This document shows positions 23,143-30,908 of a stretch of DNA of 39,461 nucleotides, piece after piece (the stretch's first letter is position 1; each line of letters starts with the position of its first letter). Position numbers and translations under genes: made by a program. Below the pieces are notes generated by a model, which worked only from the letters and a program-made list of their open reading frames with translations, was not told where the DNA came from and searched no databases. Source of the DNA: Teichococcus wenyumeiae (lineage in GTDB: Bacteria; Pseudomonadota; Alphaproteobacteria; Acetobacterales; Acetobacteraceae); contig NZ_RFLX01000031.1 in the NCBI RefSeq assembly GCF_003696345.1, positions 1 through 39,461 of the forward strand. Reading direction: 5' to 3'.

Positions 23143-23948
23143 GCACGAATCTCTTCACCGGCCGCGTCGCGGCGGTCACCGGCGGCGCCAGCGGCATCGG
23201 CGCGGCCTGCTGCCGCCTGCTGGCGGAGCGTGGCGCCCGTGTGGCGGTGCTGGATGTGGACATGGCCCGCGCCACCGCGCTGGCGCGGGAACTGGGCGGG
23301 CAGGCCTTCGCGCTGGATGTCGGGCGGCTGGAGGCCAATGAATCCGCCGCGGCGGAAGTGGAGGCGGCGCTTGGCCCGGCCGGGATCCTGGTCACCTGCG
23401 CCGGCGTGCTGCAACGCCCCCTGCGCCCCGAGGCGCTGGACGAGGCGGAGGTGGAGCGCGTCATCCGCGTGGACCAGATCGGCACCTGGAATTCCTCAGT
23501 GGCTTTCGGGCGCCGCATGGCGCTGCGCGGGCGGGGTTCCATTGTCACCGTCGCCTCCATCGCCGGCATCCGGTCCATGCCGCTGCATGCCTATTCCCCG
23601 GCCAAGGCCGCTGTCATCGAGATGACGCGCTGCCTCGCGGCCGAATGGGGCCGCTCCGGCGTGCGGGTCAACGCCGTCTCGCCCGGCTATACGCGCACCC
23701 AGGGCCTGCAGGCCGAGATCGACCGGGGCGAGCGCGACGTCTCGCGGCTGGAGGAGACCAGCGCCCTCGGCCGCATGGTGCTGCCGGAGGATATCGCCGA
23801 GGCCGTCTGCTTCCTGGCCTCCGATGCCGCCGGGGCCATCACCGGCATCAACCTGCCGGTGGATGCCGGCTGGCTCGTCGCCGGGTCCTGGACCAGTTAC
23901 GGCGGGTTGCCCGCCGCGCGCGGCAATGCCGAAAGGGGCGGGACGTGA
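23139..23948 (+). CDS. Short-chain dehydrogenase/reductase inside the transporter operon
   Basis: A 269-residue SDR. The NAD(P)-binding TGGASGIGAACC is near residue 12, NAG is replaced by CAG (VTCAGVLQR), and the active site shows VASIAG with Ser and YSPAK with the catalytic Tyr and Lys. The C-terminus ends VDAGWLVAG like 3-oxoacyl-ACP-reductase-like members, then a short extra tail. It is joined to livM by ATGA and to the ATPase gene by GTGA, so it is translated with the transporter. A role on the imported compound (an alcohol or hydroxy acid) is inferred. Confidence 0.92.
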   Translation: MSTNLFTGRVAAVTGGASGIGAACCRLLAERGARVAVLDVDMARATALARELGGQAFALDVGRLEANESAAAEVEAALGPAGILVTCAGVLQRPLRPEALDEAEVERVIRVDQIGTWNSSVAFGRRMALRGRGSIVTVASIAGIRSMPLHAYSPAKAAVIEMTRCLAAEWGRSGVRVNAVSPGYTRTQGLQAEIDRGERDVSRLEETSALGRMVLPEDIAEAVCFLASDAAGAITGINLPVDAGWLVAGSWTSYGGLPAARGNAERGGT

Positions 23949-24715
23949 GGGGCGGCGCACTCTCCTTGCAGGGGCTGCGCCGCACGTTCGGCGGCATCGT
24001 GGCCACCAACGACGTGTCGCTGGATTTCGCCGCCGGTTCCCTTTCCGCCATCATCGGCCCGAATGGTGCGGGCAAGACCACGCTGTTTCACCTCATCACG
24101 GGCATGATTCCGCCCAGCGCCGGCCGCGTGTTTCTGGATGGCCAGGACATCACGGGGCTGGACCGCCAGGCCATTGTCCGGCGCGGCATCGGCCGGGCCT
24201 TCCAGGTCGCCAGCCTCTTCCCCAGCTTCACCGTGGCGGAGAGCCTCGCCGCCGCTATCCTGACGCATGAGGGTCGCACGGCGAATCTCTTCCGCGCCTT
24301 CCCGCCCCGCGACGCCGCGGCGCGGGCGGAGGAGGTGATGGAACTTTGCGGGTTGCGCCCGCTGGCGGATACGGTCTCGCGCCAGCTTTCGCATGGCGAC
24401 CAGAAGCTGCTGGATATCGCGCTCGCCCTCGCGCTCGACCCCAAGGTGCTGCTGCTGGACGAACCCACCGCCGGCATGGGGCCGGAGGAACGCTGGCGCA
24501 TGATCGACCGCATCCACCGCCTCTGGCAGGCGCGGCGCATGACGCTGATCTTCATCGAGCACGACATGGACATCGTCTTCCGCATCGCCGAGACCGTGCG
24601 CGTGCTGCGCTACGGCACCGTGCTGGCGCAGGGCACGCCGGAAGAGATCCGCCGCGACCCCGCCGTCATCGAGGCCTATCTCGGCAGCGAGCATGCGTTG
24701 GAGGCAGTGCCATGA
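23945..24715 (+). CDS. livG: Liv-type ABC ATPase, LivG family
   Basis: A 256-residue cytoplasmic ATPase. Walker A is GPNGAGKTT, the signature is RQLSHGDQKLLDIA (LSHGD in place of LSGGQ, as in many LivG proteins), Walker B is VLLLDEPTAGM, and the switch His is in IEHDMDIVF. The start is GTG at 23945 in a 4-bp overlap (GTGA) with the SDR gene; an upstream start would run through the SDR in another frame. It is followed by livF with another 4-bp overlap. Confidence 0.94.
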   Translation: MRGGALSLQGLRRTFGGIVATNDVSLDFAAGSLSAIIGPNGAGKTTLFHLITGMIPPSAGRVFLDGQDITGLDRQAIVRRGIGRAFQVASLFPSFTVAESLAAAILTHEGRTANLFRAFPPRDAAARAEEVMELCGLRPLADTVSRQLSHGDQKLLDIALALALDPKVLLLDEPTAGMGPEERWRMIDRIHRLWQARRMTLIFIEHDMDIVFRIAETVRVLRYGTVLAQGTPEEIRRDPAVIEAYLGSEHALEAVP

Positions 24716-25428
24716 GGGCGCATGTCGAGCTCGTGGTGGATGGGCTGGATGCCGCCTATGGCGCCAGCCAGGTGCTCTTTGGCGTTTCCTTCGAGGTCGG
24801 GCGCGGCGAAACGCTGGCGCTGATGGGCCGCAACGGCGCCGGCAAGAGCACGACCTTCAAGGCCATCGCGGGCGTGCTGCCGCCGCGCGCCGGCCGCGTC
24901 AGCCTGCGCGGCGAGGATGTCGCGGGCCGTAAGCCCTATCGCGTCGCCCGCGCCGGCATCGCCTATGTGCCGGAGGACCGCCAGGTCTTCCCCGAGCATA
25001 CGGTGGAGGAGAACCTGGAGATTGCGCAGAAAAGCGGTCCGGACGGCAAGGCCGGCTGGACCGTCGCCCGCGCCTTCGAGAGCTTCCCGATGCTGGTGCC
25101 GCTGCGCCGGCGCATGGCGGGCCGGCTTTCGGGGGGGGAGCAGCAGATGCTCACCATCGCCCGCGCGCTGATGGGCAACCCCGCCGTGCTGCTGCTGGAT
25201 GAGCCTTCCGAGGGGCTGGCGCCGTTGATCGTCGCGGAGATCGGCCGCCTGATCCGCGAGCTGCGCGCGGCGGGCACCACCATCATCCTGGCCGAGCAGA
25301 ACAGCCGCTTCTGCCTCGCAGTCGCCACCCGCGTGGCGGTGATCGACAAGGGCAGCATCGTCTGGCGCGGCGACGTGGCGCAGTTCCGCGCCGACCCCAC
25401 GGTGCAGAGCCGCTACCTGCAGGTGTAG
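24712..25428 (+). CDS. livF: Liv-type ABC ATPase, LivF family
   Basis: A 238-residue ATPase, the second nucleotide-binding subunit. Walker A is GRNGAGKST, the signature is LSGGEQQMLTIARAL, Walker B is VLLLDEPSEGLAP, and the following EQNSRFCLAVATR is typical of LivF. It completes the importer begun at 19951. The next gene starts 200 bp later. Confidence 0.95.
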   Translation: MRAHVELVVDGLDAAYGASQVLFGVSFEVGRGETLALMGRNGAGKSTTFKAIAGVLPPRAGRVSLRGEDVAGRKPYRVARAGIAYVPEDRQVFPEHTVEENLEIAQKSGPDGKAGWTVARAFESFPMLVPLRRRMAGRLSGGEQQMLTIARALMGNPAVLLLDEPSEGLAPLIVAEIGRLIRELRAAGTTIILAEQNSRFCLAVATRVAVIDKGSIVWRGDVAQFRADPTVQSRYLQV

Positions 25429-25627
25429 ATCCTTGCTGCACGCAGGGCTTTTCCTGTTCCGGCCGGATGCGGAAGGGTCCCCGCTCTGCGGCGGGAACTG
25501 ACCGTGGCGCCGGTCCCGATCACCGTGTGCTGGATGGCGCTGCCGCCGGGTTGCTGGTCCGGATCGTGGCCAGTCTCGAGCAGCCCCTCCGGCTCCTGAG
25601 AACCCCTGTCGAGGGACAGAACTGACC
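25429..25627. other. 199-bp gap with weak hairpins
   Basis: A weak stem, CCTTGC/GCAGGG, around 25433-25447 is followed by CTTTTCC and could end the transporter transcript. A second stem, CCCGC/GCGGG, is at 25480-25495. No clear promoter is seen before the dehydrogenase gene. Confidence 0.3.
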
Positions 25628-26800
25628 ATGGATTTCCGGCTCTCGGACGAGCAGCGCATGCTCGTGGAAACCGCGCGGAAGGTCGGAGAGCGCTTCGGAC
25701 CGGACTATTGGCGTGAGCTGGATGCCCGCAAGGCCTACCCCGCCAAGGCGTGGCAGGCCATCTGCGAGGCCGGGCTTTGCGGCATCGCCCTGCCGGAGGA
25801 ACATGGCGGCTCCGGCCTCGGCATGCTGGAAATGGCCCTGGCCATCGAGGCGCTGACCGCCGCCGGCGCCGGGGCGACCCTGGCGCAGATGTTCATGCTC
25901 AACCCCATCTTCGGCGGCGTCAGCATCGCGCGCTGCGGTACGGAGGCGCAGCAGCGGGCGCTGCTGCCCGGGCTGGTCGGCGGCGAGGTCACCTTCTGCA
26001 TGGCGCTGACCGAGCCCGATGCCGGCACCAACAGCCTGGAGATCCGCAGCTTCGCGCGGCGGGATGGCGAAGGCTGGCGCCTTTCCGGCCGCAAGGTCTG
26101 GATCACCGCCGTGCCGCAGGCCCGGAAGATGCTGGTGGTGGCGCGCACCCGCAGGATCGAGGAGGTGACGCGCAAGACCGAAGGCATCTCGCTCTTCCTG
26201 ATCGATGTGGAGCGGGAGGGGCTGTCGCATACGCCCATCGACAAGCTGGGTACCAATACCCTGCCTTCCTCCTCTATCTTCTTCGATGACGTTCATATCC
26301 GGCCGGATGAGCTGCTGGGCGAGGAGCACCAGGGCTGGCCCGGCCTGCTGGAGGTGCTGAACACCGAGCGGATCGTGACCACGGCGGGGCTGATCGGCAC
26401 GGTGGATCTCGCCCTGCGGCTGGCGGTGGACTACGGGGCGGACCGCAAGGTCTTCGGCGGCAGGCCCATCGGCAGCTACCAGGGCATCCAGTTCCCGCTG
26501 GCCCAGGCGCATGCCATTTCCGAATGCGCGCGGCTGATGAACTACAAGGCCGCCACCCTGTGCGACCTCGGCCAGCCCTATGGCGCCGAGGCCAACCGGG
26601 CGAAGCTGCTGGCTGCTCAGGCCGCCGCCCTGGCGACGGAGCGCGCCATGCAGACCATGGGCGGCATGGGCTATGCCAAGGAATTCCATGCCGAGCGGCT
26701 GTGGCGGGATGCGCGCCTCTTCCGCTTCGCCCCGGTTTCGGAGGAGATGGTGCTGAACTTCATCGCCCAGCACGACCTGGGCATGCCGCGCAGCTACTGA
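25628..26800 (+). CDS. Acyl-CoA dehydrogenase
   Basis: A 390-residue FAD enzyme. The N-terminus is MDFRLSDEQRMLVETARKVG; the middle domain shows CMALTEPDAGTNSLEIRSFA and KVWITAVPQARKMLVVART. The C-terminal segment is RLFRFAPVSEEMVLNFIAQHDLG, where APVSEE stands in the position of YEGT, so the usual catalytic Glu is shifted or elsewhere. It is followed 18 bp later by an AMP-forming acyl-CoA ligase, so the pair probably activates and then desaturates an imported acid. The substrate is unknown. Confidence 0.93.
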   Translation: MDFRLSDEQRMLVETARKVGERFGPDYWRELDARKAYPAKAWQAICEAGLCGIALPEEHGGSGLGMLEMALAIEALTAAGAGATLAQMFMLNPIFGGVSIARCGTEAQQRALLPGLVGGEVTFCMALTEPDAGTNSLEIRSFARRDGEGWRLSGRKVWITAVPQARKMLVVARTRRIEEVTRKTEGISLFLIDVEREGLSHTPIDKLGTNTLPSSSIFFDDVHIRPDELLGEEHQGWPGLLEVLNTERIVTTAGLIGTVDLALRLAVDYGADRKVFGGRPIGSYQGIQFPLAQAHAISECARLMNYKAATLCDLGQPYGAEANRAKLLAAQAAALATERAMQTMGGMGYAKEFHAERLWRDARLFRFAPVSEEMVLNFIAQHDLGMPRSY

Positions 26801-26818
26801 GGGCGAAGGGGCGCCGCC

Positions 26819-28330
26819 ATGCAGAACCTCTCGGCCTTCGTAGGCTTCCACGCCCGCCGCACGCCGGAGCGCACGGCGATCCTCTACCGTGGCCAGCGCA
26901 TCAGCTATGCCGCGCTCGATGAGCGTACCGGCCGCTTCGCCGCGTTGCTGGCGGCGCGCGGCATCGGCGCCGGCGATGTGGTGGCGGCTTTCATGAAGAA
27001 CTCCACCGCCATGGTGGAACTGGCCATCGCGGTCAGCCGCCTCGGCGCCGTGTTCCTGCCGATCAACTTCCGCCTCGCCGCCGATGAGGTAGCCTATATC
27101 GCCGGCGATGCAGGCATCCGGCTGCTGGTGGCGGATGATGAATTCGCTGCTGTGGTCGCAGGTCTTCCCGAGGTTCTGCTGCTGGACGAGGCCGCGCAAT
27201 CCGACCCCGCGCGCCTCGCGCCACCCGGAGCGCGCGCGCCCATGGCACGGCGGGCGGAGGATGACCTTTTCCGCTTGATGTATACCTCCGGCACCACCGA
27301 CCGGCCCAAGGGGGTGATGCACAGCTACGGCAATTTCTATTGGAAATGCATGGAGCATGTGATCGCGCTGGGCCTGACGGCGCGGGACCGGCTGCTGGTG
27401 GCCGGGCCGCTCTACCATGTCGGCGCCTCCGACCTGCCGGGGCTGGCGGTGCTCTGGGTCGGCGGGTCGCTCTGCATTCTGCGGGATTTCGAGCCATCGG
27501 CGGCGATTCGCGCCATCGCCGGGGAGCGATTGACCGGTGCATGGCTCGCGCCCGTCATGCTGCTGCGCGTGCTGGAACACGGCAACCCGGAAGGGCTCGA
27601 CCTTTCCTCCCTGCGCTGGGTGGTGGGCGGGGGCGAGCGGACGCCGGAAGGCCGCATCCACGCCTTCCGTGGCCTTTTCCCGGCCGGCCGTTATGTCGAT
27701 GCCTATGGCCTGACGGAAACTGGCTCCGGCGACACGATGATGGAGGCGGGCTACGAGATCGCGAAGATCGGCTCCACCGGCCGGGCCACGCCGCATGTGG
27801 AGATCACGATCCGCGACGATGCCGGCCAGGCCCTGCCTGCTGGGCGGGAAGGCGAGATCTGCCTGCGCGGCCCCAAGGTCTTCAAGGGCTATTGGCGGGA
27901 CCCGGTGGCTACGGCGGCGAGCTTCCACCCCGATAGCTGGTTTCGCAGCGGGGATGTGGGATATCTCGATGCCGATGGCTTTCTCTTCCTAACGGACCGC
28001 AGGAAGGATCTCATCATTTCGGGCGGGGAGAACATCGCCAGTTCCGAGGTGGAGCGCGTGGTCTATGCGCTGCCGCAGGTCAAAGAGGTCGCAGTGGTCG
28101 GCGTGCCGGACCCGCAATGGGGTGAGCAGCCGGTAGCCGTGGTGGTGCTGCGCGAGGAAGCGGCGCTGGACCTGCCGACCCTGCAGCGGCATTGCCGCGA
28201 CCGGCTGGCGGGGTTCAAGGTGCCCAGGGAACTCGTGCTGATGGAAGCGCTGCCACGTACTCCCTCGGGCAAGGTGTTGAAGCGGCAATTGCGCGAAGCC
28301 CTGGCGGCGCGCGTGCCGGCACCGGGGTAA
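26819..28330 (+). CDS. AMP-forming acyl-CoA ligase
   Basis: A 503-residue ANL-superfamily ligase that activates a carboxylic acid through an acyl-AMP. Its motifs are YTSGTTDRPKGVMHSYGN (the P-loop, with Asp where Gly is usual), AYGLTETGSGDT, SGDVGYLDADGFLFLTDRRK, SGGENIASSEVE and the C-terminal Lys in PRTPSGKVLKRQL. It lies just downstream of the acyl-CoA dehydrogenase and after the Liv-type importer. Together these form a take-up, activate and oxidise set. Medium-chain or aromatic acids are both possible. Confidence 0.93.
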   Translation: MQNLSAFVGFHARRTPERTAILYRGQRISYAALDERTGRFAALLAARGIGAGDVVAAFMKNSTAMVELAIAVSRLGAVFLPINFRLAADEVAYIAGDAGIRLLVADDEFAAVVAGLPEVLLLDEAAQSDPARLAPPGARAPMARRAEDDLFRLMYTSGTTDRPKGVMHSYGNFYWKCMEHVIALGLTARDRLLVAGPLYHVGASDLPGLAVLWVGGSLCILRDFEPSAAIRAIAGERLTGAWLAPVMLLRVLEHGNPEGLDLSSLRWVVGGGERTPEGRIHAFRGLFPAGRYVDAYGLTETGSGDTMMEAGYEIAKIGSTGRATPHVEITIRDDAGQALPAGREGEICLRGPKVFKGYWRDPVATAASFHPDSWFRSGDVGYLDADGFLFLTDRRKDLIISGGENIASSEVERVVYALPQVKEVAVVGVPDPQWGEQPVAVVVLREEAALDLPTLQRHCRDRLAGFKVPRELVLMEALPRTPSGKVLKRQLREALAARVPAPG

Positions 28331-28438
28331 GTTCCGGTCCAGGGCCTCTCAAGCGGCATCCGGAAAAAGCATCGCGGCATGGGAGAAGCATGGCGGCGCG
28401 CGAAGGAATAAGCCCCCCTGGCTCCTTTCCCGCCAGAT

Positions 28439-28466
28439 TTGACTCCCTAACCCAAAATGATATTCT
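28439..28466 (+). promoter_or_regulatory. Predicted iclR promoter
   Basis: TTGACT (28439-28444), a 16-bp spacer and TATTCT (28461-28466). The -10 lies inside the ATTCT-N6-AGAAT operator, so autorepression is expected. Confidence 0.5.
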
Positions 28467-28477
28467 CTTATGAGAAT
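28462..28477. promoter_or_regulatory. Predicted IclR operator 2
   Basis: ATTCTCTTATGAGAAT, an inverted repeat that overlaps the -10 of iclR and ends 19 bp before its ATG. It lies inside larger imperfect symmetry (CCCAAAA at 28451, TTTTGGG at 28489). Confidence 0.7.
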
Positions 28478-28496
28478 GCATTAGGGCGTTTTGGGA

Positions 28497-29303
28497 ATGG
28501 ACGAGGGAAGCCCCGGCAAGCTGGTCGGAGCGGTGGTCAGTGGGTTCAAGATTGTGCGCCACCTCGCGCGTGCCAGGGGGGGCATGGGCGTGAATCAGGT
28601 CGCGCGGGAGACCGACATCAACCCCAGCACCTGCTTCAACATCCTGAAGACGCTGGTCCATGAACGCATCGTGACCTTCGACCCGGCCCGCAAAACCTAT
28701 GCGATCGGCCTCGGCTTCGTGGAGATCGCCAAGGGGGCGCTGGAGAAGGCCAGCTTCGCGCGCCTTGCCCGGCCACATCTGGAAGCCATCGCCACATCCT
28801 TCAACGTGACGGTGACGGTCTGGCAACGGACCGGCGACGACCGGATGGTGCTGGTGGAGCGGGCTGACAATGACGCCGCCACCCGCGTGCACATGAATCT
28901 CGGCCAGCGGCTGCCCCTGCTGATTGGCGCCTTTGGTCGCTGCATGGCTGTCTATGATGCACGATCCGAAGCGGAGTTGCGCGAAGCCTTCTCCACCCTG
29001 CGCTGGCAGGACCCGCCTTCCTTCGAGACCTGGCTGCAGGAGGTCCGCGCGGCCCAGCGCACAGGCTATGCCATCGACGCCGACCGCTACGTGCGCGGGG
29101 TGACTACCGTTGCCTCTCCTGTGCTTGAGACGGGAGCCAGGCCTGTCATGGCGGTCAGCGCCGTCGGGTTCAGCGCCCAGTTCACGCCGGTCAGCCTCAC
29201 CGGGCTGGCCAGTGCCGTGAAGGAATGCGCGGAAGCTTTGAGCGTGGCCATCGCTGGAGAGGTCGCGAAGCACAACACTGCTCCGCATCGCCGCACGGCA
29301 TAG
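28497..29303 (+). CDS. IclR-family transcription regulator
   Basis: A 268-residue IclR regulator. An N-terminal winged helix (GGMGVNQVARETDINPSTCFNILKTLVHERIV, about residues 35-66) is followed by the IclR effector domain (GLGFVEIAKGALEKASFARLARPHL, GQRLPLLIGAFGRCMAVYD, and GVTTVASPVLETGARPVMAVSAVGF). The ATG at 28497 is preferred; a TTG two codons upstream is possible. Matching inverted repeats occur in its own promoter, upstream of the acyl-CoA dehydrogenase at 29751 and upstream of the MaoC operon, so it may control all three. The effector is unknown, probably an acid or CoA intermediate. Confidence 0.92.
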   Translation: MDEGSPGKLVGAVVSGFKIVRHLARARGGMGVNQVARETDINPSTCFNILKTLVHERIVTFDPARKTYAIGLGFVEIAKGALEKASFARLARPHLEAIATSFNVTVTVWQRTGDDRMVLVERADNDAATRVHMNLGQRLPLLIGAFGRCMAVYDARSEAELREAFSTLRWQDPPSFETWLQEVRAAQRTGYAIDADRYVRGVTTVASPVLETGARPVMAVSAVGFSAQFTPVSLTGLASAVKECAEALSVAIAGEVAKHNTAPHRRTA

Positions 29304-29395
29304 CCGGTGGCCTCAGCCTCAGCTCAATCCGACTATCGGTCATCTGCCCATAGCGCCGCTTTCGCGGGGCAGATGCACATAATTTGCGGGCGCAT

Positions 29396-29424
29396 TTGAC
29401 AGAGCCCATGCCCTCTTCTAGTCT
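29396..29424 (+). promoter_or_regulatory. Predicted promoter of the acyl-CoA dehydrogenase at 29751
   Basis: TTGACA (29396-29401), a 17-bp spacer and TAGTCT (29419-29424). The -35 is perfect. The IclR-type repeats at 29423-29457 overlap the -10 and the start point. The leader would be about 320 nt long. Confidence 0.6.
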
Positions 29425-29457
29425 GCTCATAAGAGAATTAAATTCTACATCTAGAAT
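29423..29457. promoter_or_regulatory. Predicted IclR operators 3a and 3b (tandem)
   Basis: A perfect ATTCTACATCTAGAAT at 29442-29457, preceded by a site at 29423-29438 whose right half AGAAT is intact and left half is degenerate. Between them is AGAATT-A-AATTCT. Bases 29426-29438 are the exact reverse complement of 13 bases of the iclR operator (28462-28474). Confidence 0.72.
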
Positions 29458-29492
29458 AGCGCTTGCCGGATGCACAGGAGAGGAAGCAGCCA

Positions 29493-29600
29493 GTGGGTGC
29501 AGAGGCGCGGAAGCGGCTGGGCCATCCGGCGACCATGACGGGCGGAGCCTGCCCATCGCGGCCGGTGGCCCGGGCTTCAGCCAATTGCCGCCTGCCGTAA
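29493..29600 (+). CDS. Possible 35-residue leader peptide
   Basis: A short frame starting GTG with a strong ribosome site (AGGAGAGGA at 29476-29484, 8-nt spacing) in the long leader of the acyl-CoA dehydrogenase. It begins MGAEARKRLGHPATMTGGAC by translation and matches no family I know. It may be a regulatory leader peptide or chance. The rest of 29304-29750 shows only the promoter and operators. Confidence 0.25.
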   Translation: MGAEARKRLGHPATMTGGACPSRPVARASANCRLP

Positions 29601-29750
29601 CCTCCTTCATCGCCCCCGGTGCTGCGGTTCTTCCCGCCGCGCTCGGCACGTGAAGACAGAAGATCCAGCCGCGCGGCATCGCCCGAGGAGGGATCGGCCT
29701 TCCGGCCAGGCCCGCCCCATCCATCCCTTCAGCCAACCCATGAGGCCCAC

Positions 29751-30887
29751 ATGGATTTCGCCTTCACTCCGGAACAGGAAGCATTGCGGGAAACGGTGCG
29801 CCGTTTCGCCGAAACCGAGATGGCCCCCCTGGTCCAGGCCGCGGAGGAGGAGGAGCGCTTTCCGAAGGAACTGTTCCGGCGCTTCGGGGAACTGGGGCTG
29901 ATCGGCGTGCGCTACCCGGCCGAGGATGGCGGCTCGGGCTTCGACAAGATATCCGACTGCATCCTGCGCGAGGAGATGTCGCGGGTCTGCCAGTCCTTCG
30001 CTTCCTCCTGGTCCGGCCACAGCCATCTCGCCATCTGGCCGATCTGGAAGGCCGGGACGGCGGAGCAGAAGGAGCGCTTCTTCCAGCCAGCCCTGCGGGG
30101 GGAGAAGATCGCGGGCTTCGCGCTGTCGGAGCCGGATGGCGGGTCGGATATCCGCTCCCTGAGGACGCGTGCCGTGAAGGTGCCGGGTGGCTGGCGGCTC
30201 AAGGGCTCGAAGCTCTATATCACCAATGCCCCCATCGCCGATTTCGTCACCCTCGCCGCGCGCACGGCGCCGGAACTGACGGGGGATGCGGTCAGCCTGT
30301 TTCTGGTGGAACTGCCCAATCCCGGCATCGCCATCAGCAGCCTGAAGAAGGAAGGCATCCGGGCCTCGGAAACCGGCCTGCTCATGATCGACGACGCCTT
30401 CGTGCCGGATGACGCGCTGCTTGGCGGCCAGACCGGCACCTATCCCGTGATCCTGGAAAGCCTCTCGGAAAACCGTGTCGGCGTGGCGGCCAATGCGCTG
30501 GGCATGGCGCGGGCGGCCCTGGAGGCGGCGATCGACTATGCCTCCACCCGGCAGGTGCGAGGCAAGCCGATCAGCCAGTACCAGGCCATCGCGCATAAGC
30601 TGGCCGACATGGCCGCGGATGTCGAAGCCGCGCGTTGGCTGGTCTATTACGGCGCCTGGCGTGTCGATCAGGGCAACCTGGACATGGCGACGGCGGCGAA
30701 GGTGAAGCTGGTCGCCTCCGAATGCGCCCTGCGCGTCTCCGAGGCCGCTATCCGGATCCATGGCGGCGCCGGCATCATGCGGGAATACCCGGTCGGGCGG
30801 ATTCATCGCGATGCCTTGGTCTATGTCATCGGCGAGGGCACGTCGGAGATCCAGCGCAACCTCATCGCGCGCGGGCTGGGCCTCTAG
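29751..30887 (+). CDS. Acyl-CoA dehydrogenase with canonical catalytic Glu
   Basis: A 378-residue acyl-CoA dehydrogenase, MDFAFTPEQEALRETVRRFA, with FALSEPDGGSDIRSLRTRAV in the middle domain and YVIGEGTSEIQRNLIARGLGL at the C-terminus. Unlike the other three in this window it keeps the Glu of the (Y/G)EGT motif, so it should work as a normal homotetramer. The ATG at 29751 follows GAGG and fits the family N-terminus; the frame is open further upstream without family similarity. Its promoter carries IclR-type operators. It is convergent with the AraC gene, 21 bp apart. Confidence 0.94.
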   Translation: MDFAFTPEQEALRETVRRFAETEMAPLVQAAEEEERFPKELFRRFGELGLIGVRYPAEDGGSGFDKISDCILREEMSRVCQSFASSWSGHSHLAIWPIWKAGTAEQKERFFQPALRGEKIAGFALSEPDGGSDIRSLRTRAVKVPGGWRLKGSKLYITNAPIADFVTLAARTAPELTGDAVSLFLVELPNPGIAISSLKKEGIRASETGLLMIDDAFVPDDALLGGQTGTYPVILESLSENRVGVAANALGMARAALEAAIDYASTRQVRGKPISQYQAIAHKLADMAADVEAARWLVYYGAWRVDQGNLDMATAAKVKLVASECALRVSEAAIRIHGGAGIMREYPVGRIHRDALVYVIGEGTSEIQRNLIARGLGL

Positions 30888-30908
30888 GCCCGCCGCTTCC
30901 GCGCGGCT

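Noticed and set aside
25520-27928. Open frame of about 800 codons on the minus strand
   Set aside because: Shadow of the acyl-CoA dehydrogenase and CoA-ligase genes; the translation has no recognisable domain.
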